Below are positions 30,643 through 39,138 of a DNA stretch of 64,000 nt, piece after piece; position 1 is the first letter of the stretch, and each line of letters opens with the position of its first letter. Both the position numbers and the translations under genes were made by a program. Under the pieces are notes generated by a model, which saw nothing but the letters and a program-made list of their open reading frames with translations, did no database searches and had not been told where the DNA came from. Source of the DNA: Streptomyces thermolilacinus SPC6 (GTDB lineage: Bacteria; Actinomycetota; Actinomycetes; Streptomycetales; Streptomycetaceae). The stretch covers positions 1,837,895-1,901,894 of the forward strand of contig NZ_ASHX02000001.1 in the NCBI RefSeq assembly GCF_000478605.2, read 5' to 3'.

Positions 30643-32343
30643 TCAGAACCCGGCGGGCTCGGTGTACGTGCCCCACTCGTCGCGCAGGGCGTCGCAGATC
30701 TCCCCGAGGGTGGCCTCGGCCCGTACGGCGTCGAGCATCGGCCCGATCATGTTGGAGCCGTCGCGGGCGGCGGCCAGCATCGCGTCGAGCGCGCCGCGCA
30801 CCCTGGCGTCGTCGCGGCGGGCCTTGCGGTCGGCGAGGATGCGCACCTGCTCGCGCTCCACCTCGTGGCTGACCCGCAGGATCTCCAGGTCGCCGGTGAC
30901 GGAGCCGGTGTGGCAGTTGACGCCGACGACCCGCTTGTCGCCCTTCTCCAGGGACTGCTGGTAGCGGAAGGCGGACTCGGCGATCTCGCCGGTGAACCAG
31001 CCGTCCTCGATGCCGCGCAGGATGCCGGAGGTGATCGGGCCGATGGGGTGCTGCCCGTCCGGGTGGGCGCGCAGTCCCCGCTCCTTGATCTGGTCGAAGA
31101 TCTTCTCGGCGTCGGCCTCGATGCGGTCGGTGAGCTGCTCCACGTACCAGGAGCCGCCCAGCGGGTCCGCGACGTTGGCGACGCCGGTCTCCTCCATCAG
31201 CACCTGCTGGGTGCGCAGGGCGATCTCGGCGGCCTGCTCGGAGGGGAGGGCGAGGGTCTCGTCCAGGGCGTTGGTGTGGAGCGAGTTGGTGCCGCCGAGC
31301 ACCGCGGCGAGCGCCTCGACGGCCGTGCGCACGACGTTGTTGTACGGCTGCTGGGCGGTCAGCGACACGCCGGCGGTCTGGGTGTGGAAGCGGAGCCACT
31401 GCGCCTTGTCGGTCCTGGCGCCGTAGACCTCCTTCATCCAGCGGGCCCAGATGCGGCGGGCGGCGCGGAACTTGGCGATCTCCTCGAAGAAGTCGACGTG
31501 CGCGTCGAAGAAGAAGGAGAGGCCGGGCGCGAAGACGTCCACGTCCAGGCCGCGCGACAGGCCCAGCTCGACGTAGCCGAAGCCGTCGGCGAGGGTGTAC
31601 GCCAGCTCCTGCGCGGCCGTCGAACCGGCCTCGCGGATGTGGTAGCCGGAGACGGAGAGCGGCTTGTACGCGGGGATGTCGCGGGCGCAGTGCTCCATCA
31701 GGTCGCCGATGAGGCGCAGATGGGGCTCCGGCTCGAACAGCCACTCCTTCTGGGCGATGTACTCCTTGAAGATGTCCGTCTGGAGCGTGCCGTTCAGGAC
31801 GGCCGGGTCCACGCCCTGGCGCTCGGCGGCGACGATGTACATGCAGAAGACCGGGACGGCGGGGCCGCTGATGGTCATCGAGGTGGTCACGTCGCCGAGC
31901 GGGATGTCCTTGAAGAGGACCTCCATGTCGGCGGCGGAGTCGATGGCGACACCGCAGTGGCCGACCTCGCCCAGCGAGCGCGGGTCGTCGGAGTCGCGGC
32001 CCATGAGCGTCGGCATGTCGAAGGCGACCGAGAGGCCGCCGCCTCCCGCCGCCAGGATCATCTTGTACCGCTCGTTGGTCTGCTCGGCGTTGCCGAAGCC
32101 CGCGAACTGGCGGATGGTCCAGGTGCGGCCGCGGTAGCCGGTCGGGTACAGGCCGCGGGTGAAGGGGTACTCACCGGGCCAGCCGATCCGCTCGAAACCG
32201 TCGTACGTGTCGCCGGGCCGCGGCCCGTAGACGGGCTCCACGGGGTCGCCGGAGAGCGTGGTGAAGTCGGCGTCGCGCTTCTTGGCGGCGTCATAACGGG
32301 CCTGCCAGCGTCGGCGGCCTTCCTCGATGGCGTCAGCGTCCAT
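30643..32343 (-). CDS. icmA: Isobutyryl-CoA mutase large subunit IcmA
   Basis: 566 residues, the expected length for IcmA. It is the substrate-binding subunit of the adenosylcobalamin-dependent mutase that interconverts isobutyryl-CoA and n-butyryl-CoA. Motifs include YPTGYRGRTWTIRQFAGFG, GGGGLSVAFDMPTLMGRD, MTISGPAVPVFCMYIV, LSVSGYHIREAGSTAAQELA, QPYNNVVRTAVEALAAVLGG and TNSLHTNALDETLALP. The C-terminal cobalamin-binding domain (DxHxxG) found in MCM and MeaA is absent, as expected for IcmA, whose partner IcmB carries it; no icmB is in this window. The start is the ATG at 32343. A 22-bp palindrome lies 9 bp upstream. Confidence 0.92.
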   Translation of the reverse strand: MDADAIEEGRRRWQARYDAAKKRDADFTTLSGDPVEPVYGPRPGDTYDGFERIGWPGEYPFTRGLYPTGYRGRTWTIRQFAGFGNAEQTNERYKMILAAGGGGLSVAFDMPTLMGRDSDDPRSLGEVGHCGVAIDSAADMEVLFKDIPLGDVTTSMTISGPAVPVFCMYIVAAERQGVDPAVLNGTLQTDIFKEYIAQKEWLFEPEPHLRLIGDLMEHCARDIPAYKPLSVSGYHIREAGSTAAQELAYTLADGFGYVELGLSRGLDVDVFAPGLSFFFDAHVDFFEEIAKFRAARRIWARWMKEVYGARTDKAQWLRFHTQTAGVSLTAQQPYNNVVRTAVEALAAVLGGTNSLHTNALDETLALPSEQAAEIALRTQQVLMEETGVANVADPLGGSWYVEQLTDRIEADAEKIFDQIKERGLRAHPDGQHPIGPITSGILRGIEDGWFTGEIAESAFRYQQSLEKGDKRVVGVNCHTGSVTGDLEILRVSHEVEREQVRILADRKARRDDARVRGALDAMLAAARDGSNMIGPMLDAVRAEATLGEICDALRDEWGTYTEPAGF

Positions 32344-32352
32344 ACCTTCGAA

Positions 32353-32374
32353 TTTACTAGGACGTCCAAGTAAA
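32353..32374. promoter_or_regulatory. 22-bp operator palindrome upstream of icmA
   Basis: Arms TTTACT and AGTAAA flank the perfect inner palindrome GGACGTCC, with a single A/A mismatch on each side. It lies 9 bp upstream of the icmA start codon in an AT-rich patch, so a bound protein would block transcription start or translation. The regulator is unknown. Confidence 0.7.
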
Positions 32375-32427
32375 TGTCGATGGCCGACCGCCGGGCGCGG
32401 CGTCACACCCGGCGGCCGGGGCGCTTC

Positions 32428-32760
32428 TCAGGCCTGGGCGGGGGTCGGCGCGGCGCCGCTGATCAGCGGCTTCACCTCGGCGACGACCTTGCGCTCGACG
32501 AAGAACGCGGCGAAGGGGATCGTGCCGGACAGCAGGATCCACAGCAGCTTGCCGAACGGCCAGCGGGCCTTGGAGCCCAGGTCGAAGGCGAAGATCAGGT
32601 AGATGATGTAGAGGACGCCGTGGGTCTGGGACACCACGAAGGTCACGTCCTCGCCCATGTCGAACCCGTACTTGAAGATCATGCAGGTGGAGAGCACGAG
32701 CAGCATGACGGCGGTGACGTAGGCCATCACCCGGTAGCGGGTCAGCACGCTGGATTTCAT
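32428..32760 (-). CDS. DUF3817 small integral membrane protein
   Basis: 110 residues with three hydrophobic segments: VMAYVTAVMLLVLSTCMIF, SQTHGVLYIIYLIFAFDLG and WILLSGTIPFAAFFVE. QTHGxLY and a C-terminal FVERKV motif are typical of DUF3817 (YdzA-like). TACGCT (complement of 32768-32773) sits 7 nt before the ATG, so it may be leaderless. A paralogue occurs at 39426-39770. The function is unknown. Confidence 0.82.
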   Translation of the reverse strand: MKSSVLTRYRVMAYVTAVMLLVLSTCMIFKYGFDMGEDVTFVVSQTHGVLYIIYLIFAFDLGSKARWPFGKLLWILLSGTIPFAAFFVERKVVAEVKPLISGAAPTPAQA

Positions 32761-32823
32761 GGCATCGAGCGTAACGACCCGATCCGGGCGATCTTCGCGC
32801 ACCCCCGGCCTCCTCCGCCGGGC

Positions 32824-33333
32824 CTACTTCTCCTCGAAGTCCCCCGCCGCCACCCGCAGCGGCCGGAGCATCGCGAAGATCTCGGCGCACTCCTCGGCGT
32901 CGTACGCGCCGAGCCCGAAGTCCATGGCCATCAGGTCCGCCGTGGCGGCCTCGACCACCTCGCGGCCCTTGTCCGTGATGGAGGCGAGGGTGCCGCGCCC
33001 GTCGTTCGGGTTCGGGCGCTTGTCCACGAGCCCGGAGCGCACCAGCCGGTCCACGGTGTTCGTCACCGACGTGGGGTGGACCATCAGCCGCTCGCCGATC
33101 TTCGACATGGGCAGCTCCCCGGCCTTGGAGAAGGTGAGCAGCACCAGCGCCTCGTACCGCGCGAACGTCAGCCCGTACGGCTTGACGACCGCGTCCACCT
33201 CGGCCAGCAGGATCTGGTGGGCGCGCATGATCGAGGTGATCGCGGCCATCGAGGGGACGGGGCCCCAGCGCTGCCGCCAGAGCTCGTCGGCGCGGGCGAT
33301 GGGGTCGAAGGGGAGACTGAGCGGCTTCGGCAC
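32824..33333 (-). CDS. MarR-family transcriptional regulator
   Basis: 169 residues from a GTG. The winged HTH spans LTFARYEALVLLTFSKAGEL, MSKIGERLMVHPTSVTNTVD and RLVRSGLVDKRPNPNDGRGT. A helical N-terminal segment (AITSIMRAHQILLAEVDAVV) provides the dimer interface. The gene lies upstream of the DUF3817 gene on the same strand, 63 bp apart. The icmA palindrome is a plausible but unproven target. Confidence 0.88.
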   Translation of the reverse strand: MPKPLSLPFDPIARADELWRQRWGPVPSMAAITSIMRAHQILLAEVDAVVKPYGLTFARYEALVLLTFSKAGELPMSKIGERLMVHPTSVTNTVDRLVRSGLVDKRPNPNDGRGTLASITDKGREVVEAATADLMAMDFGLGAYDAEECAEIFAMLRPLRVAAGDFEEK

Positions 33334-33339
33334 GCCATG

Positions 33340-33345
33340 ACCTTA
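33340..33345 (-). promoter_or_regulatory. -10 element of a probable leaderless marR transcript
   Basis: On the minus strand TAAGGT is followed by 6 nt (CATGGC) and then the GTG start; no ribosome binding site is present. Confidence 0.55.
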
Positions 33346-33500
33346 CCGACCGGCCACATGGCGGTCAGCCGGGTCTCACGCTTCGGTCGCCGTACGGCCG
33401 CCCCCGGGCGGCGGGGGTGACGGCCGGTGTCGCGTCGCCACTCTCCGTGACCGCCGTGTCACGATGGCCGGGTCTGCCCGCAGCGCTCCGAGGGATTGTG

Positions 33501-34565
33501 ATGTCCGGCAACCGACCGTCGTCCCGCGCCCTGCTCACGTGGGCGCTCATCGCCTTCCTGCTCGCCTCCGGCTGCTCGTCCGGGCGGTCCGAGGGCCCTG
33601 GAGGCGCTGGTGAGCCGTCGTCCGGGGCCGTCCGGCGGGGCGAGGCCGCCGCGCCCTCCTCGGGGTCGCCGTTCTGGGTGGACCCGGACAGCGCGGCGGC
33701 ACGGCAGGTGGAGGAGTACGAGGCGGCCGGGCGCGCCGAGGACGCGAAGCTGCTGCGGAGGATCTCCGAGCGGCCCGCCGCGATCTGGCCGTCCGGGGAG
33801 GACCCGGTGCCGGACGTGGCGAGGGCGGTGCGCGGCGCGGCGGGCGAGGACCGCACGGTCGTGCTGGTGGCGTACAACGTCCCGCACCGCGACTGCGGCC
33901 GGTACTCGGCGGGCGGCGCGGCGGACGGGGACGCCTACCGGCGCTGGCTGGACGCGTTCGCGGGCGCCGTCGGGGACGCGCGGGCGGTCGTCGTGCTGGA
34001 GCCGGACGCGGTGCCGCACCTGGTGGACGGGTGCACGGCGGGGACGTACGCGCAGGAGCGGTACCGGCTGCTGTCGGAGGCGGTGGACCGGCTGAAACGG
34101 CAGCCGCGCACGAAGGTGTACCTGGACGCGGGGAACCCGGCGTGGCTGAAGGACCCGGGAAAGCTGGTGGAGCCGCTGCGGCGGGCGGGGATCGGGCGGG
34201 CGGACGGCTTCGCGCTGAACGTGGCGAACTTCCAGACGGACGAGGTGGTGCGGGCGTTCGGGCGGGAGCTGTCGGGGCTGCTGGGCGGGGTCCGGTTCGT
34301 CGTGGACACGAGCCGCAACGGGGCGGGGCCGCTGCCGGGCGGCGGCGAGGAGGCGTGGTGCAACCCGCCGGGCCGGGCGCTCGGCATCCCGCCGACGCTG
34401 CGCACCGGGGACGGGCTGGTGGACGCGTACCTGTGGGTGAAGCGGCCGGGCGAGTCGGACGGCACCTGCCGCGGCGGCCCCGCGGCAGGCACCTGGTGGC
34501 CGGAGTACGCCTTGGGGCTGGCGCGCGGGGCGTCGTCTAGCTCCCCTGCGGCTCCAGGGGTTTGA
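33501..34565 (+). CDS. cslZ: GH6 endoglucanase-like lipoprotein (CslZ-like)
   Basis: 354 residues from ATG 33501 with AGGGA upstream. The signal peptide ends in a lipobox (FLLASGC, Cys near residue 24), so the mature protein is a membrane-tethered lipoprotein. The GH6 catalytic residues are present: YNVPHRDCGRYSAGG near 125, VVLEPDAVPHLVDGC near 167 (acid Asp in LEPD), and VVDTSRNGAGP near 268. Near the C terminus, DAYLWVKRPGESDGTC is also a GH6 signature. GH6 enzymes cut beta-1,4-glucans. It is convergent with glxA and the 3' ends overlap by 29 bp. With cslA-glxA it forms the glycan locus known from S. coelicolor and S. lividans, so a role in releasing or trimming the CslA product is likely. 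Confidence 0.86.
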   Translation: MSGNRPSSRALLTWALIAFLLASGCSSGRSEGPGGAGEPSSGAVRRGEAAAPSSGSPFWVDPDSAAARQVEEYEAAGRAEDAKLLRRISERPAAIWPSGEDPVPDVARAVRGAAGEDRTVVLVAYNVPHRDCGRYSAGGAADGDAYRRWLDAFAGAVGDARAVVVLEPDAVPHLVDGCTAGTYAQERYRLLSEAVDRLKRQPRTKVYLDAGNPAWLKDPGKLVEPLRRAGIGRADGFALNVANFQTDEVVRAFGRELSGLLGGVRFVVDTSRNGAGPLPGGGEEAWCNPPGRALGIPPTLRTGDGLVDAYLWVKRPGESDGTCRGGPAAGTWWPEYALGLARGASSSSPAAPGV

Positions 34566-36516
34566 CCTGGATCCATTTGGCGACGGACGGGCGGCCTTCG
34601 GCGTCGAGGGCGAAGAGCATGTACCAGCCGGGCGGGACCAGGGTCGGGTCGAGGGGGGCCTCGACGGTGATGGAGTCCTCGGTGCGGGTGAGGCCCAGTT
34701 CGACGGACCGCTGTTCCACGTCCGTCGTGTGGGTGACGGCGCTGGGGCGCATCAGGCGGGCCCTGGTGACGTGGGGGGCGTCCTTCGTCTCGAAGGTGGC
34801 GCGGCCGTTCCGGTCCAGTTCGCTCGGCCCGTCGCCGAGTACGGGGCGTTCGCGGGCGGCGTCGCCCTGGAGGTAGGGCGGGGTGAACACCTCGACGCGC
34901 TGCTCGAACGTACCGATCTTGGTGTTGTCCTTGTCGGCGAACAGCGGGTCGGAGCCGAAGGTGGCGACGCGGCCGTCGGGCAGCAGCAGCGCCTCGGAGT
35001 GGTAGTTGCGGCCGACGGTCGGGTCGGCGGCGGGGCGGAAGCTGTTGGTGCGGGGGTCGTAGAACTGGGCCTTGAGGATGTCGCTGGCGCCGCGGCCGCG
35101 GTAGTCGCGGGAGCCGCCGGAGGTGAAGACCGTGTCGTCGGGCAGCAGGACGCTGCTGAGGTAGCGGGTGCCCTGCGGGAGGGAGGGCCCGGGGCGGAAG
35201 ACGGGGCTCTGCTCCTTGAGGTCGATGACGGCCGTGCGGGGTGTGGCGAGGGCGGACTCGCCGACCCCGCCGCCGCCGAGGACCATCAGCCTCTGCTCCT
35301 GGACGGGCGGGAGGATGAGGGAGGCGGACGTCTCCAGCTGGTCGGGGTCGGCGATGCCGCGGATCTCCTGGAAGACGTTCCGCCTCAGGTCCCACAGGCC
35401 GGGGACGCGGCCCTTGTCGGCGGGGCCGTAGCCGGCGTTGGAGCCCGTGTAGAAGAGCTTGCCGCCCTGCGTGAGGAAGAGGGCCGGGTAGGTGGGGAAG
35501 TAGCGGAAGGGGCCCTTGGTCCACTTCTTGGTCTTCGGGTCGTAGATCTCGTTGTCGCCGGGGACGACGTCGCCCACGTCGTTGAGGCCGGACACGGCGA
35601 GGACCTTGCCGTCCTGGAGGGTGACGAGGGTGGGGTACCAGCGGGCCTCCTTCATCGGGGCGACCGGCACGTACCGCTCGGCGACGGGGTCGAACTCGTA
35701 GGCCGACTTGATGCCCTGGAAGTCCTGCTTGGCGGTGGTGAGCTTCTGGGCGACGCCGTAGACGTTGCGTGCGTCGTCGCCCTTCAGGCCGAGGATCTCG
35801 TACTGGGCGGCCTGGGTGGTGAGCCCCTTGGGGCCCTCCTCGCGCGCCTCGACGAAGACGCGGGCCTCGGCGGCGGTGACCTTGGTCTCCCAGGGCTTCA
35901 TCTGCCCGGTCTCGGAGTACGTGACCTTGAACTCGCGTTTCGCCTCGGGGACGGTGACGTCCTGTGTGGAGACGTACTCGACGCCCCTGGGCGAGCGGAA
36001 GACGGTGCCCTTCTTGAGGGTGACGGCCTTGTCGGGGCTCTCGTTCTTCACGCGCATGGTGCCGCCCGCGCGCTTGACCTCGCCGTCGAGGACCTCGTAC
36101 CGGGCGGTGCCGCCCGCGACGAGGAGGCGGCCGTCGGGGAGCTGGCTGTGGCCCGCGCAGAAGAAGTCCTCGGGGGTGTTGACGGCCTGGAAGGTGTTGG
36201 CGGCCGGGTCCCACAGGATCGTCTTGAAGGTCCCGGCGTCGAAGAACTTCTGGTTGTTGCCGGACCCGGCGATGAGGAGGACCTTGCCGCTGCGCAGGAG
36301 GGCGGCGTGGATGGCGTTGAGCCGGTGGTCGCCGGGGACGTGGACCTCCGCCCAGGAGCCGTACTTCGCCTTGTAACCGGGCTGGGAGATCTTGTAGGCG
36401 TGGTACTTCTCCTCGGCGAAGGAGATCGCGGCGGGCGCGTTAAGACCGGCGAGGACGATGACGGCGCCGCCGCCGAGCAGGGTCCTCTTGAACTTCCTGG
36501 AGGGCTGGTAGGCCAT
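34537..36516 (-). CDS. glxA: GlxA mono-copper radical oxidase
   Basis: 659 residues. A basic N terminus and one hydrophobic segment (TLLGGGAVIVLAGLNAPAA) anchor or export the enzyme. A galactose-oxidase-like propeller follows, with an early inserted helical/beta region. The Tyr-Cys copper cofactor residues are identifiable by motif: Cys in FFCAGHSQLPDG (about 119), Tyr in ARWYPTLV (about 290), Tyr-His in RNYHSEALLLPDGRV (about 503-504) and His in SAVTHTTD (about 594). A C-terminal Ig-like domain closes the fold. In S. lividans GlxA is needed for glycan deposition at tips and pellet formation. It lies 3 bp after cslA, hence is co-translated with it. Confidence 0.92.
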   Translation of the reverse strand: MAYQPSRKFKRTLLGGGAVIVLAGLNAPAAISFAEEKYHAYKISQPGYKAKYGSWAEVHVPGDHRLNAIHAALLRSGKVLLIAGSGNNQKFFDAGTFKTILWDPAANTFQAVNTPEDFFCAGHSQLPDGRLLVAGGTARYEVLDGEVKRAGGTMRVKNESPDKAVTLKKGTVFRSPRGVEYVSTQDVTVPEAKREFKVTYSETGQMKPWETKVTAAEARVFVEAREEGPKGLTTQAAQYEILGLKGDDARNVYGVAQKLTTAKQDFQGIKSAYEFDPVAERYVPVAPMKEARWYPTLVTLQDGKVLAVSGLNDVGDVVPGDNEIYDPKTKKWTKGPFRYFPTYPALFLTQGGKLFYTGSNAGYGPADKGRVPGLWDLRRNVFQEIRGIADPDQLETSASLILPPVQEQRLMVLGGGGVGESALATPRTAVIDLKEQSPVFRPGPSLPQGTRYLSSVLLPDDTVFTSGGSRDYRGRGASDILKAQFYDPRTNSFRPAADPTVGRNYHSEALLLPDGRVATFGSDPLFADKDNTKIGTFEQRVEVFTPPYLQGDAARERPVLGDGPSELDRNGRATFETKDAPHVTRARLMRPSAVTHTTDVEQRSVELGLTRTEDSITVEAPLDPTLVPPGWYMLFALDAEGRPSVAKWIQVKPLEPQGS

Positions 36517-36519
36517 GGG

Positions 36520-38304
36520 TCAGTTCCCTCCCGGGGTGGTGGCGAGGGCCGCCTCGGGGTCCTCGCCGTGCTCGGCCGCGGGCAGGGCGGCCGTGGCGCG
36601 GCCGGTGGCGGCGCGGCGCTCCCGGGCGGCGGACCAGGCCCAGACGGCGACGGGCGCGATGCTGACGGCGAGGGCGAGGACGGCCCAGGTGCGCATGGCG
36701 GCGTGGGTGTGGCCGAAGTGGACGGACGCGAGGAGCGAGGCCGCGAGGACGGCGGCCCAGCCGAGGTGGACACGGAAGGTCAGCAGCCGGTCCGGGCTGG
36801 CCCGGCCGCCCTTGGGGGTGACGACGAACCGGCCGCTGGTGCGCAGGACGGCGGAGGTCAGCGACCTGAGGTAGACGGGCGCGGAGAGGGCGGACATGGC
36901 CATCCCGGCGACGCCGCCGGAGCCCTCGGGCTCGTGCGGGGAGACGTTGTGGCGCCGGTTCCACAGGTAGAGGCCGATCTGGAGGGCGGCGGCGTCGCTG
37001 TAGAGCATCAGCCACACGGAGGTGGACACCTGCGTGCCGGACGCCCCGAACCAGAGGTGGAGGACGCAGCTGAGGACGCCGAGGAGCCAGTTGACGGCGG
37101 TCATCGGGTAGTAGACGAGCATGAGGGTGTAGTTGAGGAGCCGCCCGGGCGGCAGGCTGAACGGCGCCTTCCAGAACTGCTTGAGCAGCGTCTCGTACGT
37201 ACCGCGTGACCAGCGGATCTGCTGGGTGAAGAAGTCGGTCCAGGAGGCGGGGCCCTCGCCGACGGCCAGCACGTCGGGGGTGTAGACGGAGCGCCAGTGC
37301 CGTCCTGTGACGGGGTTCCGGCGGCGGTGCAGCTCGAAGCCGGTGGCCATGTCCTCGGTGACGGAGTCGTAGAGTCCGCCGGCCTGGAGGAGGGCGCTGA
37401 TCCGTACGACGTTGTTGGTGCCGACGAACATGGGGGCGCGGTAGCGGTTCCCGGCGCGCTGGATGAGGGCGTGGAACAGGAACTGCTGGGACTCGGCGGC
37501 CTTGGTGACGGCGGAGTCGTAGTTGCCGTACACCTGCGGGCCCACGACGAACGCGACGTCGGGGTCGCGGAAGTAGCCGAGCATCCGCTCCAGGAAGTTC
37601 GGCAGCGGTACGTGGTCGGTGTCGACGGACGCGAAGTAGTCGTACGCGCCGCCGTGCAGGGCGAGCCAGGCGTTGTAGTTCCCGTGCTTGGTCCTCGCCT
37701 TGTGGGTGCCGGACGGGCGGTTCCACTCGGGGACGCCCCTGCGGGTGAAGTGGCGTATGCCCAGCTCGGCGCAGAGGGCGCGGGCCCGCTCGTCGTCGCC
37801 CTCGTCGAGCAGCCACACGTCCAGGACGCCCTGGTGGCGGACGCGGACGGCGCCCTCCAGGGTGGCGCGGACCATGGACAGGGGCTCCTTGCCGGGGACG
37901 TACGTCGTGAGGAAGGCGACGCGGGTGCCCGGTTCGGGCGGGACGGGCACGGGGTCGCGGGCGACGAGCGTGGCGTGGGCGATCGACACGACGTTGACCA
38001 GCATGAACAGGCAGATGAGCCCGATGGAGACGAGCATCACCGTGTCGCACGCGACCAGCCACCCCGGGGCGCCCTCCCGGCGGGTCCGGTGGCTGGGCCA
38101 CACGAGGTAGGCGAGGAGGACGGCGGAGAGCACCGGGGCGAGGGTCATGAGCAGGACGGCGCGTATTCGGCGCGGCTCGCGTCCGAGCAGGCTGCGGTAC
38201 TCGACGGTGTACGCCGCCGGACCCGGGTCCGTCAGGGGGCCGGCGAGGCGGCTGTAGGCGTCGTAGTCGTAGCCGCCGCGGGTGCCGTCGCTGTCGGGCA
38301 GCAC
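36520..38304 (-). CDS. cslA: Cellulose synthase-like glycosyltransferase CslA
   Basis: 594 residues from a GTG preceded by GGAGG. It is a processive GT2 membrane enzyme making a beta-glycan at hyphal tips. Two N-terminal helices precede the cytosolic GT domain: VWLLDEGDDERA (first Asp), FASVDTDHVPLPNF (DxD, about 228), SVTEDMATGFELH (TED catalytic base, about 315) and FFTQQIRWSRGTYE (QxxRW, about 363). Membrane helices follow from about 390 on. It lacks a PilZ domain, as expected for streptomycete CslA. DivIVA recruits CslA to tips in S. coelicolor. The gene heads the cslA-glxA operon. The predicted C terminus is an Ala-rich cytosolic tail. Confidence 0.93.
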   Translation of the reverse strand: MLPDSDGTRGGYDYDAYSRLAGPLTDPGPAAYTVEYRSLLGREPRRIRAVLLMTLAPVLSAVLLAYLVWPSHRTRREGAPGWLVACDTVMLVSIGLICLFMLVNVVSIAHATLVARDPVPVPPEPGTRVAFLTTYVPGKEPLSMVRATLEGAVRVRHQGVLDVWLLDEGDDERARALCAELGIRHFTRRGVPEWNRPSGTHKARTKHGNYNAWLALHGGAYDYFASVDTDHVPLPNFLERMLGYFRDPDVAFVVGPQVYGNYDSAVTKAAESQQFLFHALIQRAGNRYRAPMFVGTNNVVRISALLQAGGLYDSVTEDMATGFELHRRRNPVTGRHWRSVYTPDVLAVGEGPASWTDFFTQQIRWSRGTYETLLKQFWKAPFSLPPGRLLNYTLMLVYYPMTAVNWLLGVLSCVLHLWFGASGTQVSTSVWLMLYSDAAALQIGLYLWNRRHNVSPHEPEGSGGVAGMAMSALSAPVYLRSLTSAVLRTSGRFVVTPKGGRASPDRLLTFRVHLGWAAVLAASLLASVHFGHTHAAMRTWAVLALAVSIAPVAVWAWSAARERRAATGRATAALPAAEHGEDPEAALATTPGGN

Positions 38305-38615
38305 GGGTGCCTCCAGCCTGTCGGGCGAGATCGCTTACCCCCACGAAAGGGGACGGGAGTCCGCCCGTCGAGCCGAAGACCTCCGACCGGGCGTACGGCC
38401 CCGCGCGTCGGCGCGCAGGCGCCGGGACGCCGGGACGCCGGGGGCGGGGAGCCGCCCGCGGCCCCGGGCGCGCCGGGCACGGCGGGCGTGCGGTGCGGGA
38501 GCGCGCCCGAACTCACCCGCCGGTCGGGCCGGATCCGGGCTTGGGTAGCTTGGGGCGCTGTCGCTCACGGCGACACCAGCTGCTCGGAACGGTGTTCGGG
38601 GGAGATGCGGCGGCC
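38305..38615. promoter_or_regulatory. Divergent intergenic region between cslA and the frameshifted gene
   Basis: This 311-bp stretch holds no supported gene. TAGCTT at 38545-38550 could be the -10 for the rightward gene, and the hairpin TGTCGC-TCACG-GCGACA (38559-38575) follows in its leader. On the cslA side GTAAGCG near 38332 stands out from the GC-rich background but I cannot assign a promoter with confidence. Confidence 0.35.
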
Positions 38616-39067
38616 ATGGCAGGAAACGCACGACGGTGGAAGATCGCGGTGCCGCTGGTGTCGCTCGCGCTCATCGGCTCCTGGGTGCACCTCTCGTACA
38701 ACACGAACGTGCTCGGTGACGAGGAGCTGTGCGGCGGGCTGGTGTCCGCGCGGGCGGCCGAGACGGCGTTCTCCCGGACGGGCCGGGTCTCCGACGACGG
38801 CCGCCCCGGCCCCCGCGCGAACGAGGCGTCGTTCGACTGCTGGCTCGACAACACCTCCGCCCTCCCCGGCTCCGCGGACCTGGAGATGCACCTCTACACC
38901 ACCCGCGACCGGGGCGACGAGGCGTTCACGGGCGGACCTTCTCCGTCCCCTCCACGAGAGCCGGAGACCCGCTCCACCACCGTCCCGCCGTGCGGCTGCG
39001 GCAGTACCGTAAAGACCTCAGCAAGGCGTTCGACACGGCCGCCCGGAAGGCCCTCGGCTGCGGGTGA
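38616..39067 (+). pseudogene. Secreted/anchored protein gene with apparent frameshift
   Basis: The ATG at 38616 opens MAGNARRWKIAVPLVSLALI, a signal-anchor, followed by DEELCGGLVSARAAETAFSR and EASFDCWLDNTSALPGSADL, which look like an exported two-Cys protein. Past FTGG (about 38935) this frame turns into Pro/Arg/Ser sequence with poor third-position GC and stops at 39092, inside the terminator stem. The +1 frame from the same region encodes QYRKDLSKAFDTAARKALGC and stops at 39067, 9 nt before the terminator. A single indel around 38935-39000 therefore probably split a gene whose true end is 39067. It is either a real pseudogene or a sequence error. Confidence 0.65.
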
Positions 39068-39075
39068 GGACAGCG

Positions 39076-39112
39076 CTGTGCCCCGCCCGTGAGCGTCACG
39101 GGCGGGGCACAG
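39076..39112. terminator. Perfect 17-bp terminator hairpin
   Basis: CTGTGCCCCGCCCGTGA and TCACGGGCGGGGCACAG pair perfectly around GCG. It lies between the convergent frameshifted gene and the thiamine-binding gene and can serve both. Confidence 0.9.
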
Positions 39113-39138
39113 GAGCAGGCAGGCGGCAGGGCGGGCCG

